Assembly (NCBI GenBank): GCA_963765875.1
Contig: CAVXYK010000012.1
Coordinates: forward strand, 1-64,000
Length of the DNA: 64,000 bases
DNA from: JAWKOK01 sp963765875
Lineage (GTDB): Bacteria > Chloroflexota > Anaerolineae > Caldilineales > Caldilineaceae
Direction of reading: 5' to 3'
Below, piece after piece: positions 53,066 through 61,988 of the stretch; the first letter of the stretch is position 1; the number at the start of each line of letters is the position of its first letter. Below the pieces are notes generated by a model that was given only the letters and a program-made list of their open reading frames with translations, was not told where the DNA came from and ran no database searches. The position numbers and the translations under genes were made by a program.

Positions 53066-54403
53066 TCAACAAATATCGTAGTTTCCATCCAGCCATTCGG
53101 CTCCAGAGAATTCCAGTCGATAGGGCGGGGCTTCAAACTCAATCTTGACAACCGGCGCCAGATCATCCGGCGGAGTTTCGGGCAGACCGGAGAGTTTCCA
53201 ACGAGCGTTGCTCATGGGTTCAACAGTCAATGGCTGGCCCGTGGTCAGCAGTTCAGCATTGAGAATCCCTGGACCGATCTTCGAGATCACAACATAGTCG
53301 GCCGGGTAGTAGAAGAGCGTGAGATAGGCGATGCGCTTGCGACAGGTGAACATGCCATATTGATAACAGGGCCCCTGAGAAGGTGTCGGGTAGATGCCCT
53401 CGGGCCGGGTGCCATAGACGGCTTCCCCATGCAACTTCAGCCACTCGCCAATGCGATCGAGCGCTGACCGATCGCGGTCCAGCACGCGCCCCTCGCCATC
53501 GGGGCCAATATTGAAGAGAAAATTACCGCCGAGCCGGACAGCCTGAATGAAATTGTAGAGCACCTGGCCAGCCGTCTTGTCCGCCATGGAATGGCGAATG
53601 TTGGCCCAATTGGGCGCATAGTTGATCGTCATGCACGTTTCCCAGGCACGACCACCCTCCTCCGGAGTGACATGCTGTTCGGGTGTGCCGAAATCTTCGG
53701 GTAAGCCGGCACGATTGTTGATCAGGATATGGGGTTGTAGCTGCCGTGCCATGCTATTGAGTTCCGCAGTCCGATAGAACTCGGCCGCAGTCTGCTCGAC
53801 AGGCTCGCCCTGATAACCAAATGAGCCCGGTGTTGCTTCCCCCGGAACCTTGGGAATGTCATACCAGAGAATGTCAATCTTGCCGTAGTTGGTGAGCAAC
53901 TCATGCACCTGACCGTGAATCTCGTCGGCGATCTTGGGCAGATCCTCGGCGTGGCCTTGCGTATCCCAGAACCCAGGCCAGCGCCAGTTGATGACGGAGT
54001 AGTAAAATCCAACCTTCAGGTTGCGTTTGCGCAGGGCCTCGACATACTCTGCGATCAGATCGCGGCCCGGGCCCGTTTGTACAGCATTGAACGCATCGAG
54101 TTTGGAGTCGAACAGGCAGTAGCCGTCATGATGGCGCGTTGTCAGCACGACATATTTGGCCCCGGCACGTACCGCTTGATCGGCGATGTTGTCGGCCCAG
54201 TCTGCCGCCGGCTCAAACTCATCGGCAAGGAGTCGATACTCATCCAATGGCATGAAGTCTCGCAGCAGGATCTGCTCGCCCCTGCCCAGTACGCTGTAGC
54301 ACCCCCAATGCACGAACATGCCAAATTTGGCATCGTGCCACCACGCCATTCTCTCCTCTCTTCCAGGCATTTCCTGGGCGGAACGTGTCAATTGAGTGGT
54401 CAC
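53066..54403 (-). CDS. Alpha-L-fucosidase-like glycoside hydrolase, family GH29
   Basis: 445 residues. GH29 TIM barrel: WWHDAKFGMFVHWGCYSV near the N-terminus, AKYVVLTTRHHDGYCLFDS (conserved His pair and substrate site), LKVGFYYSVINW, and ILWYDIP where the Asp is the probable nucleophile (usual motif W-x-D-G). A small C-terminal beta domain follows. No signal peptide is seen, so it is probably cytoplasmic. It removes terminal fucose (or a related sugar) from oligosaccharides. Monocistronic, ending upstream of the thrC leader. Exact specificity not deducible. Confidence 0.9.
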   Translation of the reverse strand: MTTQLTRSAQEMPGREERMAWWHDAKFGMFVHWGCYSVLGRGEQILLRDFMPLDEYRLLADEFEPAADWADNIADQAVRAGAKYVVLTTRHHDGYCLFDSKLDAFNAVQTGPGRDLIAEYVEALRKRNLKVGFYYSVINWRWPGFWDTQGHAEDLPKIADEIHGQVHELLTNYGKIDILWYDIPKVPGEATPGSFGYQGEPVEQTAAEFYRTAELNSMARQLQPHILINNRAGLPEDFGTPEQHVTPEEGGRAWETCMTINYAPNWANIRHSMADKTAGQVLYNFIQAVRLGGNFLFNIGPDGEGRVLDRDRSALDRIGEWLKLHGEAVYGTRPEGIYPTPSQGPCYQYGMFTCRKRIAYLTLFYYPADYVVISKIGPGILNAELLTTGQPLTVEPMSNARWKLSGLPETPPDDLAPVVKIEFEAPPYRLEFSGAEWLDGNYDIC

Positions 54404-54504
54404 AGGCGACTCCTTGCATTGTCTCGTGCGATGGAATTGAAGTAGGCATGTTCAGAACGGGAGAGACCGCTCAAAGCCCAAATGAAAAGAGGCGGATCCC
54501 GCTG

Positions 54505-54550
54505 CATCTATCAGTGGTAATCCGCCATAATCTGTGTCATCCGTGTCCCG
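54505..54550. repeat. CTGTGTCATCCGTG-type dispersed repeat, short copy
   Basis: AATCTGTGTCATCCGTGTC plus ATCAGTGGTAATCCG upstream. Same family as the copies at 5345, 42580 and 51215. It lies between GH29 and mrp. Confidence 0.6.
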
Positions 54551-54581
54551 TCCGGCGGCGCCAGATGGGTTGGACTGCGGG

Positions 54582-55643
54582 CTAGATAATCCGCAGTTCC
54601 GGATCGGGCACCATGCTCATGATGCTGATACGCGCTGCGATCTTGCGGGCCAGCATGCGGAAGGCCAAAGCAGTTTCGCTATCCGGCGCTGCAACCACAA
54701 CCGGTTGGCCATTGTCGCCACCCACTCGAATCTCAGGATCGAGCGCCACACGACCAAGGAACTCAAGCCCCATGCCCTCCGCAGCAAGTTCACCGCCACC
54801 AGATCCGAAGATCTCGCCCGCCATGTTCTCGATCACGCCCACGATGGGCACTTCCAGATGCTCAAACGCCGATGCGCCACGCCGGGCGTCGCTCACGGCC
54901 ACGGCTTGCGGGCTGGTCACGATGACGCCGCCGGTCAGCGGGACGCTCTGGGCCAGGCTCAGCTGGGCATCGCCCGTTCCAGGCGGCAAATCGACGATCA
55001 GATAGTCGAGTTCGCCCCAGGCCACGTCGGTGAAGAGCTGTTGGATGGCCTTGTGCAACATCGGGCCGCGCCAGACAACCGCCTGCCCCTCCGGCATGAG
55101 GAAGCCCATGCTGATGATTTGAACGCCGTGGGCCTCGAAGGGCACCATCTTGTTCCCTTCGACCTTCGGTTGGCCGGAGACGCCAAACATCATGGGGATG
55201 TTGGGGCCATAGATGTCGGCATCCAGCACGCCAACTTTGGCCCCTTCCAGCGCCAGGCTCACGGCCAGGTTCGTGCTGACCGTGCTCTTGCCCACGCCGC
55301 CCTTACCGCTGGCAATGGCAACGATGTTCTTGACCGGAATGTTGAGCTTACCGGCAATGCGGCTGTCGCCGCGCACCTGAGAGTCGAAGCGCACCTGGAC
55401 ATTCTCCACGCCGGGCACCAACGCCTTGACGGCGGCCGTGCTCTCATCTTCCATGACGCTGCGCAACGGACAGGCCGGCGTGGTCAACATGATGGTGAAG
55501 CCGACGCTATTGCCGCTGATCGTCACATCACGGATCATGTTGAGCGAGACCAGATCGTTGTGCAGTTCCGGCTCCTGCACGGTACTCAGTGCGATCATCA
55601 CCGCTTCCTGGGTGATGCTGTTCCCATTCTGATTGTCAGACAT
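54582..55643 (-). CDS. Mrp/NBP35-family iron-sulfur carrier ATPase
   Basis: 353 residues. The N-terminal MIP18/DUF59 domain (about 1-95, EAVMIALSTVQEPELHNDLV) is followed by the ParA-like ATPase with the deviant Walker A IASGKGGVGKSTVSTNLA, DADIYGPNIPMMFG, and YLIVDLPPGTGDAQLSL. The usual C-terminal CPxC of Mrp/ApbC after ENM is missing (VIENMAGEIFGSGGG), so the cluster would have to be held by other residues, or the protein may act without one. Thought to deliver Fe-S clusters, for example to NADH dehydrogenase subunits encoded later in the window. It stands alone between repeats. Confidence 0.92.
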   Translation of the reverse strand: MSDNQNGNSITQEAVMIALSTVQEPELHNDLVSLNMIRDVTISGNSVGFTIMLTTPACPLRSVMEDESTAAVKALVPGVENVQVRFDSQVRGDSRIAGKLNIPVKNIVAIASGKGGVGKSTVSTNLAVSLALEGAKVGVLDADIYGPNIPMMFGVSGQPKVEGNKMVPFEAHGVQIISMGFLMPEGQAVVWRGPMLHKAIQQLFTDVAWGELDYLIVDLPPGTGDAQLSLAQSVPLTGGVIVTSPQAVAVSDARRGASAFEHLEVPIVGVIENMAGEIFGSGGGELAAEGMGLEFLGRVALDPEIRVGGDNGQPVVVAAPDSETALAFRMLARKIAARISIMSMVPDPELRII

Positions 55644-55914
55644 CTGCTAGTCCTAGTTCCTCTCCTGATTAATCCATGAAGATGTAATTGATATTTCGTA
55701 TCTCAGCAGCATAACCAAGATGGCAAATGCAGCAAAATCATAGCGATGCTACGAGTTCATGATTGAAGTTTACCCGCTGTGCGACCATTGTCTGCAAGAG
55801 ATGATACAGAGCTCAGGCGGCTTGAGCATCGGTTACGACTTGGACGGCTCGGGCATGGCTTGCTCGGGCCCGTTTGCTCAGGCATTGCTACCTCGAACAA
55901 CTCTTCAGCGCTCA

Positions 55915-57287
55915 TCACATCAGAGCGATCATTCTCGCCACGTTCCGCCCCATTTCCACGGCGTAATTCGTCCCCCGATCCCACGGATAGACTTGACTCA
56001 TAGACGCAAAATAGAGCCCCGGCAGCGGCGTGCGGATGTCGGGAATCATGTCGGCATAGCCGACCGGCGGCACCGGCTGCGCATATTTGGCGCTGTGCAC
56101 CCACGCGCCCTTGATCCAACTGGCATTGAAGTATGGGTTGAAGCGCTTCAGATGAGGCGCAAACTCAGCAAGCAACTCTTGCGGCCGACATCTCGAAGTA
56201 CCGGTGGTCCGGATCCAGATAGTCACCGATGTAGAGCAGATGATCGCCGTCATAATGAGCAGGGTCGATCATGTTGGTGTGCTCAACCAAGGCCAGGAAG
56301 GGCAAGCCCTCCTGTTTGGGCACGTTGACCCAGTAGGTATTGTCGCGCAGCAGTTGTCGATCCAGTGCCACGGTCAGGACGACCGCGCCGATGCTGGTTA
56401 GTTGCTGCAATTGGTTCAAGTAGTCTTGCGGCAGATCTGGAGCCATTCGCTGCATCACGCCGGGGCTGACTGTGCTGAGCACAACATCGAAATGGCCGGG
56501 CGATCGCCGTCGGCGCGTTTCGAGAACGTAGCCGCCAGTGCACCGGTCTTGATCCGGTTCACGGGTGCATTGAGTCGAATCTCGACGCCCTGCGCACGAA
56601 CTTTGTCCGCCAGCCCATCAACGAAGGCCTGAAAGCCGCCACGGTAGTAGCCCAATTTGGGTGTTCGCTTGTAGACACGCGCCCAGAACCAGGCCAGGTT
56701 CACCTGATCATAGTGACTGCCGAATTTGCCCTGCAACATCGGTTGCCAGGTGACGGCATAGCCGGTCTGCCCCATCTTCTGCGCCAGCCACTCGTCAGCC
56801 AGTTCTTTGTCAAATTGCTGCCAGGGCGGCTTCGGGTGATAGCGAAGATAGGCCAGCACCAAGCCCATGCGCAGCTTGTCGACCAGCGAAAGATGGGGAA
56901 AGCGCAGCAGCCGTAGCGGGCTGTCAAAGGGGTAATTGCTGCCCCGATAGTGCATCACCGTGGTCGGGTCATGCAATTCCAGAATGTCAGCCAACCCCAG
57001 TTCGTCGGTCAGACCAAAGATGGCATCATCGCTGGTGAAGAGATGGTGGTAGAAATGCTCAAGCGGCCAATCCCATTCGGGGCGGCCTCGGAAGCCCGCG
57101 GCCAGTCCGCCAAGGGTGGGTCCGGCCTCATAAATGGTAATCTTTGGTTTCGTCCCGTCGGCCCTTTGCCCATCATTGGTCGGTCGTCACGGGTCAGATC
57201 GTATGCGGCTGTTAGCCCGGCGATCCCGCCGCCGATAATGGCAATGTGCTGCGAGTATTGATCACTACTTTCAGATTTTGGCATCAC
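55915..57287 (-). CDS. NAD(P)/FAD-dependent amine-oxidase-like oxidoreductase (frameshifted)
   Basis: Flavoprotein with a Rossmann FAD motif at the start (IAIIGGGIAGLTAAYDLTR). Three frame breaks divide it: near 57185 (then KITIYEAGPTLGGLAAGF, EHFYHHLFTSDDAIFGL and LGLADILELHDPTTVMHY follow), near 56505 (then FDVVLSTVSPGVMQRM) and near 56185 (then QELLAEFAPHLKRFNPYF). It ends YAVEMGRNVARMIALM at 55915. Corrected length is about 456 residues. It looks like the phytoene-desaturase/amine-oxidase-like group related to UDP-galactopyranose mutase. The substrate is unknown. A terminator for the next gene lies at 57390. Confidence 0.8.
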
Positions 57288-57389
57288 TAATCGCTTCTAT
57301 TTGGTCTGAAGTAACGATACAGCTTGGTCTGTATTTTTCAGCGTAGCCTGTAAAGTTACGATCCGACTTACTTGGTTCCTGATTGCAAA

Positions 57390-57415
57390 AGACCAGTGCC
57401 AGGCGGCACTGGTCT
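57390..57415 (-). terminator. Terminator downstream of the Cys4 small protein
   Basis: AGACCAGTGCC / GGCACTGGTCT perfect 11-base arms with loop AGGC. On the minus strand the stem is followed by TTTTGC. It lies past the stop at 57519. Confidence 0.75.
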
Positions 57416-57518
57416 GGTGGTTTCACTGCGATGATCAAGTTGGCTAATGTTTCAGAAGTCTGTACACCGTGAATCCGACATGCGCTCTCCGGATCACGAC
57501 CCATCTTCAATGGGGCGG

Positions 57519-57909
57519 CTACTGGTCTATCTTCGCTACACTGCCAGACGAGAACTCATTCGGACGCACACCCTGCTGAAGATAGAGGTTCAGTTCGTCC
57601 TGAGCACGCCGGTACATATCAAACAGTTCCTGATCGCTGCCTTTGAACGACTGCACAGTCTGCGTCGCGCATAGGTAACAGCCACGCAGAAATTTGTAGT
57701 TGTTGCTGTTGCACTTCAGACAGCCATCCAATTCTATCATCATCAGCACAAAAGCAAGGCTGTCGGCATGGGTTTCCGGCAGCGCTGCCACACGATCAAC
57801 CAGGGCACGCCAATCATCGCCACGCAGATCACGCAGCGTGCTGAATAAGGTGTGCAGGGAAGAGAAGTTCCGCTTTTGCGTGCATTGCGAATTCGGTTGG
57901 TTCGGCCAT
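57519..57909 (-). CDS. Small four-cysteine protein (frameshifted)
   Basis: About 129 residues after correction. ATG 57909 has a strong GAGGAG site and starts MAEPTEFAMHAKA. The frame is lost within about 60 bases (indel near 57855) and continues with TLFSTLRDLRGDDWRALVDR, then ELDGCLKCNSNNYKFLRGC followed by YLC. The CxxC-x10-CxxC pattern suggests zinc binding. The C-terminal part is helical and ends FDMYRRAQDELNLYLQQG. Unrecognised family. The strong site and orderly frame after correction support a real gene. Confidence 0.65.
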
Positions 57910-58132
57910 AAATCTCTCCTCGGTCAAGGGAATGGACGGACGATGCCATTCGTCTCCAAATTATACATTATGAGTCAGCGTCGAATTCTGACCGACGCTT
58001 TGGTCCAACGGTAATATCGGACCGGCATGCCCGCATGCGATATTGGTCGAGAACGTTGTCAATCCTATCCACGTTCCCACACACTACCCTACACAAAAAC
58101 CGGCACAGAATCAAAAATTCGTCCTATCGTGC

Positions 58133-58825
58133 TTACAGCACCCACTCGTCGCCTGCTGTCATAACAACACAGTCGATCTCCGCAGCCCGGTGCAACTTCT
58201 CGGCAAATGCTTCAGCATCCTGCTCGATGTAAGGCCACGTGTTGTAGTGGCAGGGGATCACACGCTTGGCCTGTACAAACTGGGCTGCTGTAACGGCATC
58301 GTCAGGGCCCATGGTGAAGTTGTCGCCGATGGGCAGGACGGCCAGGTCCACGCCGCCCGCCGCTCCGATCAGCTTCATGTCGTAAGTCAATGCAGTGTCG
58401 CCGGCAAAATAGACATCGGCCCCATCATTGAAGTTGATCAAGAAGCCGCCGGGATTGCCGCCGTAAGCGCCGTCCGGCAGGCCGCTTCCATGATGGGCGA
58501 TAGTCATCTTCACACGGCCAAAGGGAAACGTATAGCCGCCGCCGATATGAAGCGGATGTACATTTTCGATCCCCTGCGCACCGCACCAGCCCACAATCTC
58601 AAAGTTGGCGATCACCATCGCGCCGGTTCGTTTGGCCAGCTCAATGACATCCCCGACATGGTCGCCGTGACCATGGGTGAGCAGGATGTAGTCAGCTTCG
58701 ACATCATCCGCCGCGACGTTCGCCATCGGGTTATCCGGCTTGAAGAAGGGGTCAATGATCAGCTTGACGCCGTCGGCATCAACGCCAAAGGTCGAATGTC
58801 CGTAAAAAGTAATCGTGACGGTCAT
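58133..58825 (-). CDS. UPF0173 metal-dependent hydrolase
   Basis: 230 residues of metallo-beta-lactamase fold. TFYGHSTFGVD, the metal motif LLTHGHGDHVGDV, an Asp in YFAGDTALTYDM, and a terminal His in IPCHYNTWP are typical of UPF0173 (YtkL-like). Function of the family is not established. ATG 58825 after AAAGGAGATTG. Monocistronic, with the upstream region carrying the nuo operon terminator. Confidence 0.93.
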   Translation of the reverse strand: MTVTITFYGHSTFGVDADGVKLIIDPFFKPDNPMANVAADDVEADYILLTHGHGDHVGDVIELAKRTGAMVIANFEIVGWCGAQGIENVHPLHIGGGYTFPFGRVKMTIAHHGSGLPDGAYGGNPGGFLINFNDGADVYFAGDTALTYDMKLIGAAGGVDLAVLPIGDNFTMGPDDAVTAAQFVQAKRVIPCHYNTWPYIEQDAEAFAEKLHRAAEIDCVVMTAGDEWVL

Positions 58826-58887
58826 GGGTGCAATCTCCTTTGCTCAAAGTGGTACTTCAACAACTAAAGAAACCGCGCCAATAAAAC

Positions 58888-58918
58888 AGCCAGACTTGCC
58901 TTGCCGGCAAGTCTGGCT
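58888..58918 (-). terminator. Intrinsic terminator of the nuo operon
   Basis: AGCCAGACTTGCC / GGCAAGTCTGGCT perfect 13-base arms with a 5-base loop. On the minus strand a U-rich TGTTTTATT follows. It lies 127 bases past the nuoI stop. Confidence 0.85.
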
Positions 58919-59044
58919 TTCCAAATGAGCAAACGGCCCATCTGTATGCTTGTCCCTACAATTGACCAGGTTCAGTGCTGCTCGGAAAACCCAGGATTGC
59001 AGTTGTGTGCAGTGCCGGTTGGCAATCCACTGCTTGCGGCGTGT

Positions 59045-59905
59045 CTATCCCTCGCTGTCCTCTTTGCGCTGCTTGGTCCGTTCGGCAGCCTTGCGCTTGA
59101 GTTCCTCAATGCGGGCCTTGCGAGCAGCGTCATCTTCGCCACCGCCTTCACCAGAAGCGCCGGCCTTCTTTCGTGCGGCCGCTTTGGCTGCCGCCTGCGC
59201 CTTGAGTGCGTCAAGCTCTTCCTTGGTGCGCTTGGGCTTGGCATCGCCGGCATCTGCTGCGGCGGCCTTGGCTTTTTTCTCGGCAGCGGCCTTGGCCTTC
59301 TTCTCTGCGGTGACGCGGTCTTTCTCTTCTTTTTCGAGTCGAGCTTCTTCCTCTTCCGCAAATTGCGTCGGCCACAGTGCCGCGTAATACTCAACCGGCA
59401 CAGTCAATTCCGCCTTGTCATAGACAAGCTGCGGGTAGCGATCATAGACGGCCAACTCAAAGTCATGGTTCATCTTGATGGCGTCAAAGGGGCAAAACTC
59501 GACGCAGAAACTACAACTCATGCAGACTGTGGCGTCAATGTAGAACTCAGCCGGACGCGTGATCGGCTTGCCTGCCTCATCGGCATCACGCACGATCCAG
59601 ATGCACTGAGGCGGACAGACCTTGGCACAGATACCGCAGGCCGTGCATTTGTCCTCGCTCTTTTCCGTATCCCAGATCAACATGGGGATATAGCGGAAGC
59701 GCTCCGGCAGAAGGCGCTTCTCTTCAGGATACTGAATGGTGAAGATGCCTTCCTGAGTGAGCGGTTGCTCAACGATCCGGCGATTCTTATCCAGCTTGAG
59801 ACTATCCTCATACCGGCTGGGCGTCCCTTGCCGGTCATCGACGTAGGTATCCTGAAAATGCTTCAGGGTAACGCCTAGCCCTTTGAGTAGTCCTGAACCA
59901 AACAT
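59045..59905 (-). CDS. nuoI: NADH-quinone oxidoreductase subunit I, with charged C-terminal tail
   Basis: 286 residues; carries the two [4Fe-4S] clusters N6a/N6b of complex I: CTACGICAKVCP and CMSCSFCVEFCP. The core (about residues 1-180) is normal. A C-terminal tail of about 105 residues is rich in Lys, Ala and Glu (EEEEARLEKEEKDRV, AKAAAEKKAKAAAADAG) and probably a long helix or coiled coil absent from most NuoI. Last gene of the nuoBCDI set, 119 bases after nuoD and just before a strong terminator. Confidence 0.95.
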   Translation of the reverse strand: MFGSGLLKGLGVTLKHFQDTYVDDRQGTPSRYEDSLKLDKNRRIVEQPLTQEGIFTIQYPEEKRLLPERFRYIPMLIWDTEKSEDKCTACGICAKVCPPQCIWIVRDADEAGKPITRPAEFYIDATVCMSCSFCVEFCPFDAIKMNHDFELAVYDRYPQLVYDKAELTVPVEYYAALWPTQFAEEEEARLEKEEKDRVTAEKKAKAAAEKKAKAAAADAGDAKPKRTKEELDALKAQAAAKAAARKKAGASGEGGGEDDAARKARIEELKRKAAERTKQRKEDSEG

Positions 59906-60024
59906 ACTTGCGGCCTCCTGGTACAGTTGCCGGTGGAAAGAGTTCTGTGGAAGAAGCTCACCAGTTCCGACAATCAGTGGTAAATAGACGGAGCAGATTT
60001 GCCCGCCCGCCTACTTGCAATCTA

Positions 60025-61269
60025 CTAGCGATCTACTTCACCCAACACAATATCGATGGCGCCGAGAATGACGACAGCATCGGCCACCTTGTAGCCCACA
60101 GACATCGGCCCCAATGCGTTCAGGTTGATGAAGCTGGGTGCGCGCACGTGATAGCGATAGGGGTTGGCCTTGCCGTCACTGACGACGTAGAAACCAAGTT
60201 CGCCCTTCGGTCCTTCGACCCGTGCGTAGGCTTCGCCTTCCTGCGGGCGCAGGGTGTAACCGCCCTTGCCGCCTATAATCTCGCCCTCGGGAATATCACG
60301 CAGCGCCTGCTGCAAGATCTTGATGCTCTCCCGCGCTTCCAAGAGACGGATGTAGTAGCGAGCGAAAATATCGCCTTCCGGCAGCGTCGGGATGTCGAAA
60401 TCGAAACGATCGTAGATCGAATACGGCTCCGCTTTGCGAATATCGTAGTCTAGTCCAGCCGCTCGAATCATGGGTCCGCTGACACTCAGCGAAATCAGAT
60501 CCTCGACAGACAGATAGCCAACGCCTCGACCGCGAATCATGACAATCTCATTGCCGGTCAACAACTCGTCAAGTTGATCCAGCGCCCTGGGCAGCCGCTC
60601 ATTGGCCAGATAACGAGCCTGTTCGAGCCAGCCCGCCGGCAGATCGCGCACGACGCCGCCGAAGCGTAGATAGTTGCACATCAGGCGGGCGCCGCTCACT
60701 GACTCAAAGAGATCGAGAATCATCTCGCGCTCTTCAATGGCGTAGAGTGCAGGTGTCTGTAGCGCACCCAAGTCGTTGAGAATGAAACCGATCGACCAGG
60801 TGTGATTGATCACACGCGTGAACTCGGCCATGATCACACGGATATAGTTCGCCCGTTCCGGCACTTCAATGTCAGCCAGCTTCTCAACTGCCAATGCATA
60901 GCCGAAATTGTTGCTCATGGAATTGATGTAGTCGAGCCGGTCGGTGAACGGCATGTTCATCAACCAGGTATTGCGCTCGCCGATCTTCTCATGATTACGA
61001 TGGAGGTAGCCCATCTCCGGCTCAAGCGCCGTGATGGTCTCGCCATGCACACGGGTCAGCATGCGGAAGACGCCATGGGTGCTGGGATGATGAGGCCCAA
61101 AGTTGATTACGAGATCATCGGTGACAAATTCACCGTTGCCGTTCCCATTGCCATTTCCGCTGCCATTGAAGCTTACCGGCGCTTGACTGACGGGGACATA
61201 AGTCACCGGTTCTTCCCAACTCTCGGGATCCCACCCTTCGGGATAGGTCGTGTTCTTGCCCCAGGGCAC
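60025..61269 (-). CDS. nuoD: NADH-quinone oxidoreductase subunit D (probably joined to NuoC)
   Basis: 414 residues from GTG 61269. Quinone-site subunit of complex I: FGPHHPSTHGVFRMLTRVHG, the conserved HRNHEKIGE, and the C-terminal VADAVVILGAIDIVLGEVDR. A Gly-Asn repeat (GNGNGNGNGEF) lies near residues 36-46. No ribosome site precedes the GTG. In this same frame the reading stays open upstream into the natural C-terminus of NuoC (see nuoC). The subunit may therefore be the second half of a NuoCD fusion, a known architecture in several bacteria. Confidence 0.94.
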   Translation of the reverse strand: MPWGKNTTYPEGWDPESWEEPVTYVPVSQAPVSFNGSGNGNGNGNGEFVTDDLVINFGPHHPSTHGVFRMLTRVHGETITALEPEMGYLHRNHEKIGERNTWLMNMPFTDRLDYINSMSNNFGYALAVEKLADIEVPERANYIRVIMAEFTRVINHTWSIGFILNDLGALQTPALYAIEEREMILDLFESVSGARLMCNYLRFGGVVRDLPAGWLEQARYLANERLPRALDQLDELLTGNEIVMIRGRGVGYLSVEDLISLSVSGPMIRAAGLDYDIRKAEPYSIYDRFDFDIPTLPEGDIFARYYIRLLEARESIKILQQALRDIPEGEIIGGKGGYTLRPQEGEAYARVEGPKGELGFYVVSDGKANPYRYHVRAPSFINLNALGPMSVGYKVADAVVILGAIDIVLGEVDR

Positions 61270-61345
61270 ATTGTCTTCATGCCAATCGTAGGCGCCCTTG
61301 GGGTGGCGGTTGCGGAAAGGTTTCTGCTCTTCCTCAAAGTAGGCC

Positions 61346-61861
61346 TCACGCCAGATCCTTGCGCATGGGATGGCCGTTGAAGCCCTCCCAGGTCAACACA
61401 CGCCGTAGATTGGGATGTCCATCGAAGGTGATGCCGTAGAGGTCATAGACCTCCCGTTCCTGTAAATTGGCCCCAGGATAGATCGATACGGCCGAGGCGA
61501 TGGTGTTGTCCGCAGGCACATGGACACGCAGCGAGACGAAGCCGCCCTTCTTGCTCGTGCTGTACAGGTGGTAGACAACTTCAAAACGCGCCTCAACATC
61601 GGAGCGTTTCTTGCCGCCATAGGTCAAATAATCGACGCAGGTAAGGCTGGAAAGAAAGTCGTATTCTTCCTCATCACGCAAGTGCGTCAAGAGTGAAAGC
61701 AACTTATCCGGTGCAACCACCAGGGATGAATCAGTGTCATCAGCCCAAACGCCAATGACAGCACCAGGCACAGCATCATTGTATGGATGCTCAAACGCTG
61801 GGCTCTCTTCCGTCGTATTTTCTACGGTATTGTCGACAGGCGTCGCTTCACTCATGGGCAA
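61346..61861 (-). CDS. nuoC: NADH-quinone oxidoreductase subunit C (frameshift at its end; probably NuoCD fusion)
   Basis: The NuoC 30-kDa domain, ending REVYDLYGITFDGHPNLRRVLTWEGFNGHPMRKD in pieces. The predicted stop comes right after RKD because of one extra base near 61354. In the other frame the expected DWREAYFEEEQKPFRNRHPK follows without any stop straight into PWGKNTTYPEGWDPES of NuoD. With this correction nuoC and nuoD form a single 612-codon gene, 60025-61861. The start is ATG 61861; MSEA at 61855 is an alternative. Confidence 0.92.
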   Translation of the reverse strand: MPMSEATPVDNTVENTTEESPAFEHPYNDAVPGAVIGVWADDTDSSLVVAPDKLLSLLTHLRDEEEYDFLSSLTCVDYLTYGGKKRSDVEARFEVVYHLYSTSKKGGFVSLRVHVPADNTIASAVSIYPGANLQEREVYDLYGITFDGHPNLRRVLTWEGFNGHPMRKDLA

Positions 61862-61988
61862 GCCTCTTTTTGCAACTAATGTTGAACACTACTTCAGTTC
61901 GGCGTGAAAAACACGATAGTAATCCGGCGCTCATACCGCTGGCCGGACGCGTATGTCAGGATTCCCACCGGAATTCACTACAATTCGA

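Noticed and set aside
55757..56119. 120-codon minus-strand frame at the end of the FAD oxidoreductase
   Set aside because: It reads through the last part of the oxidoreductase in a different frame and has no conserved segment of its own.
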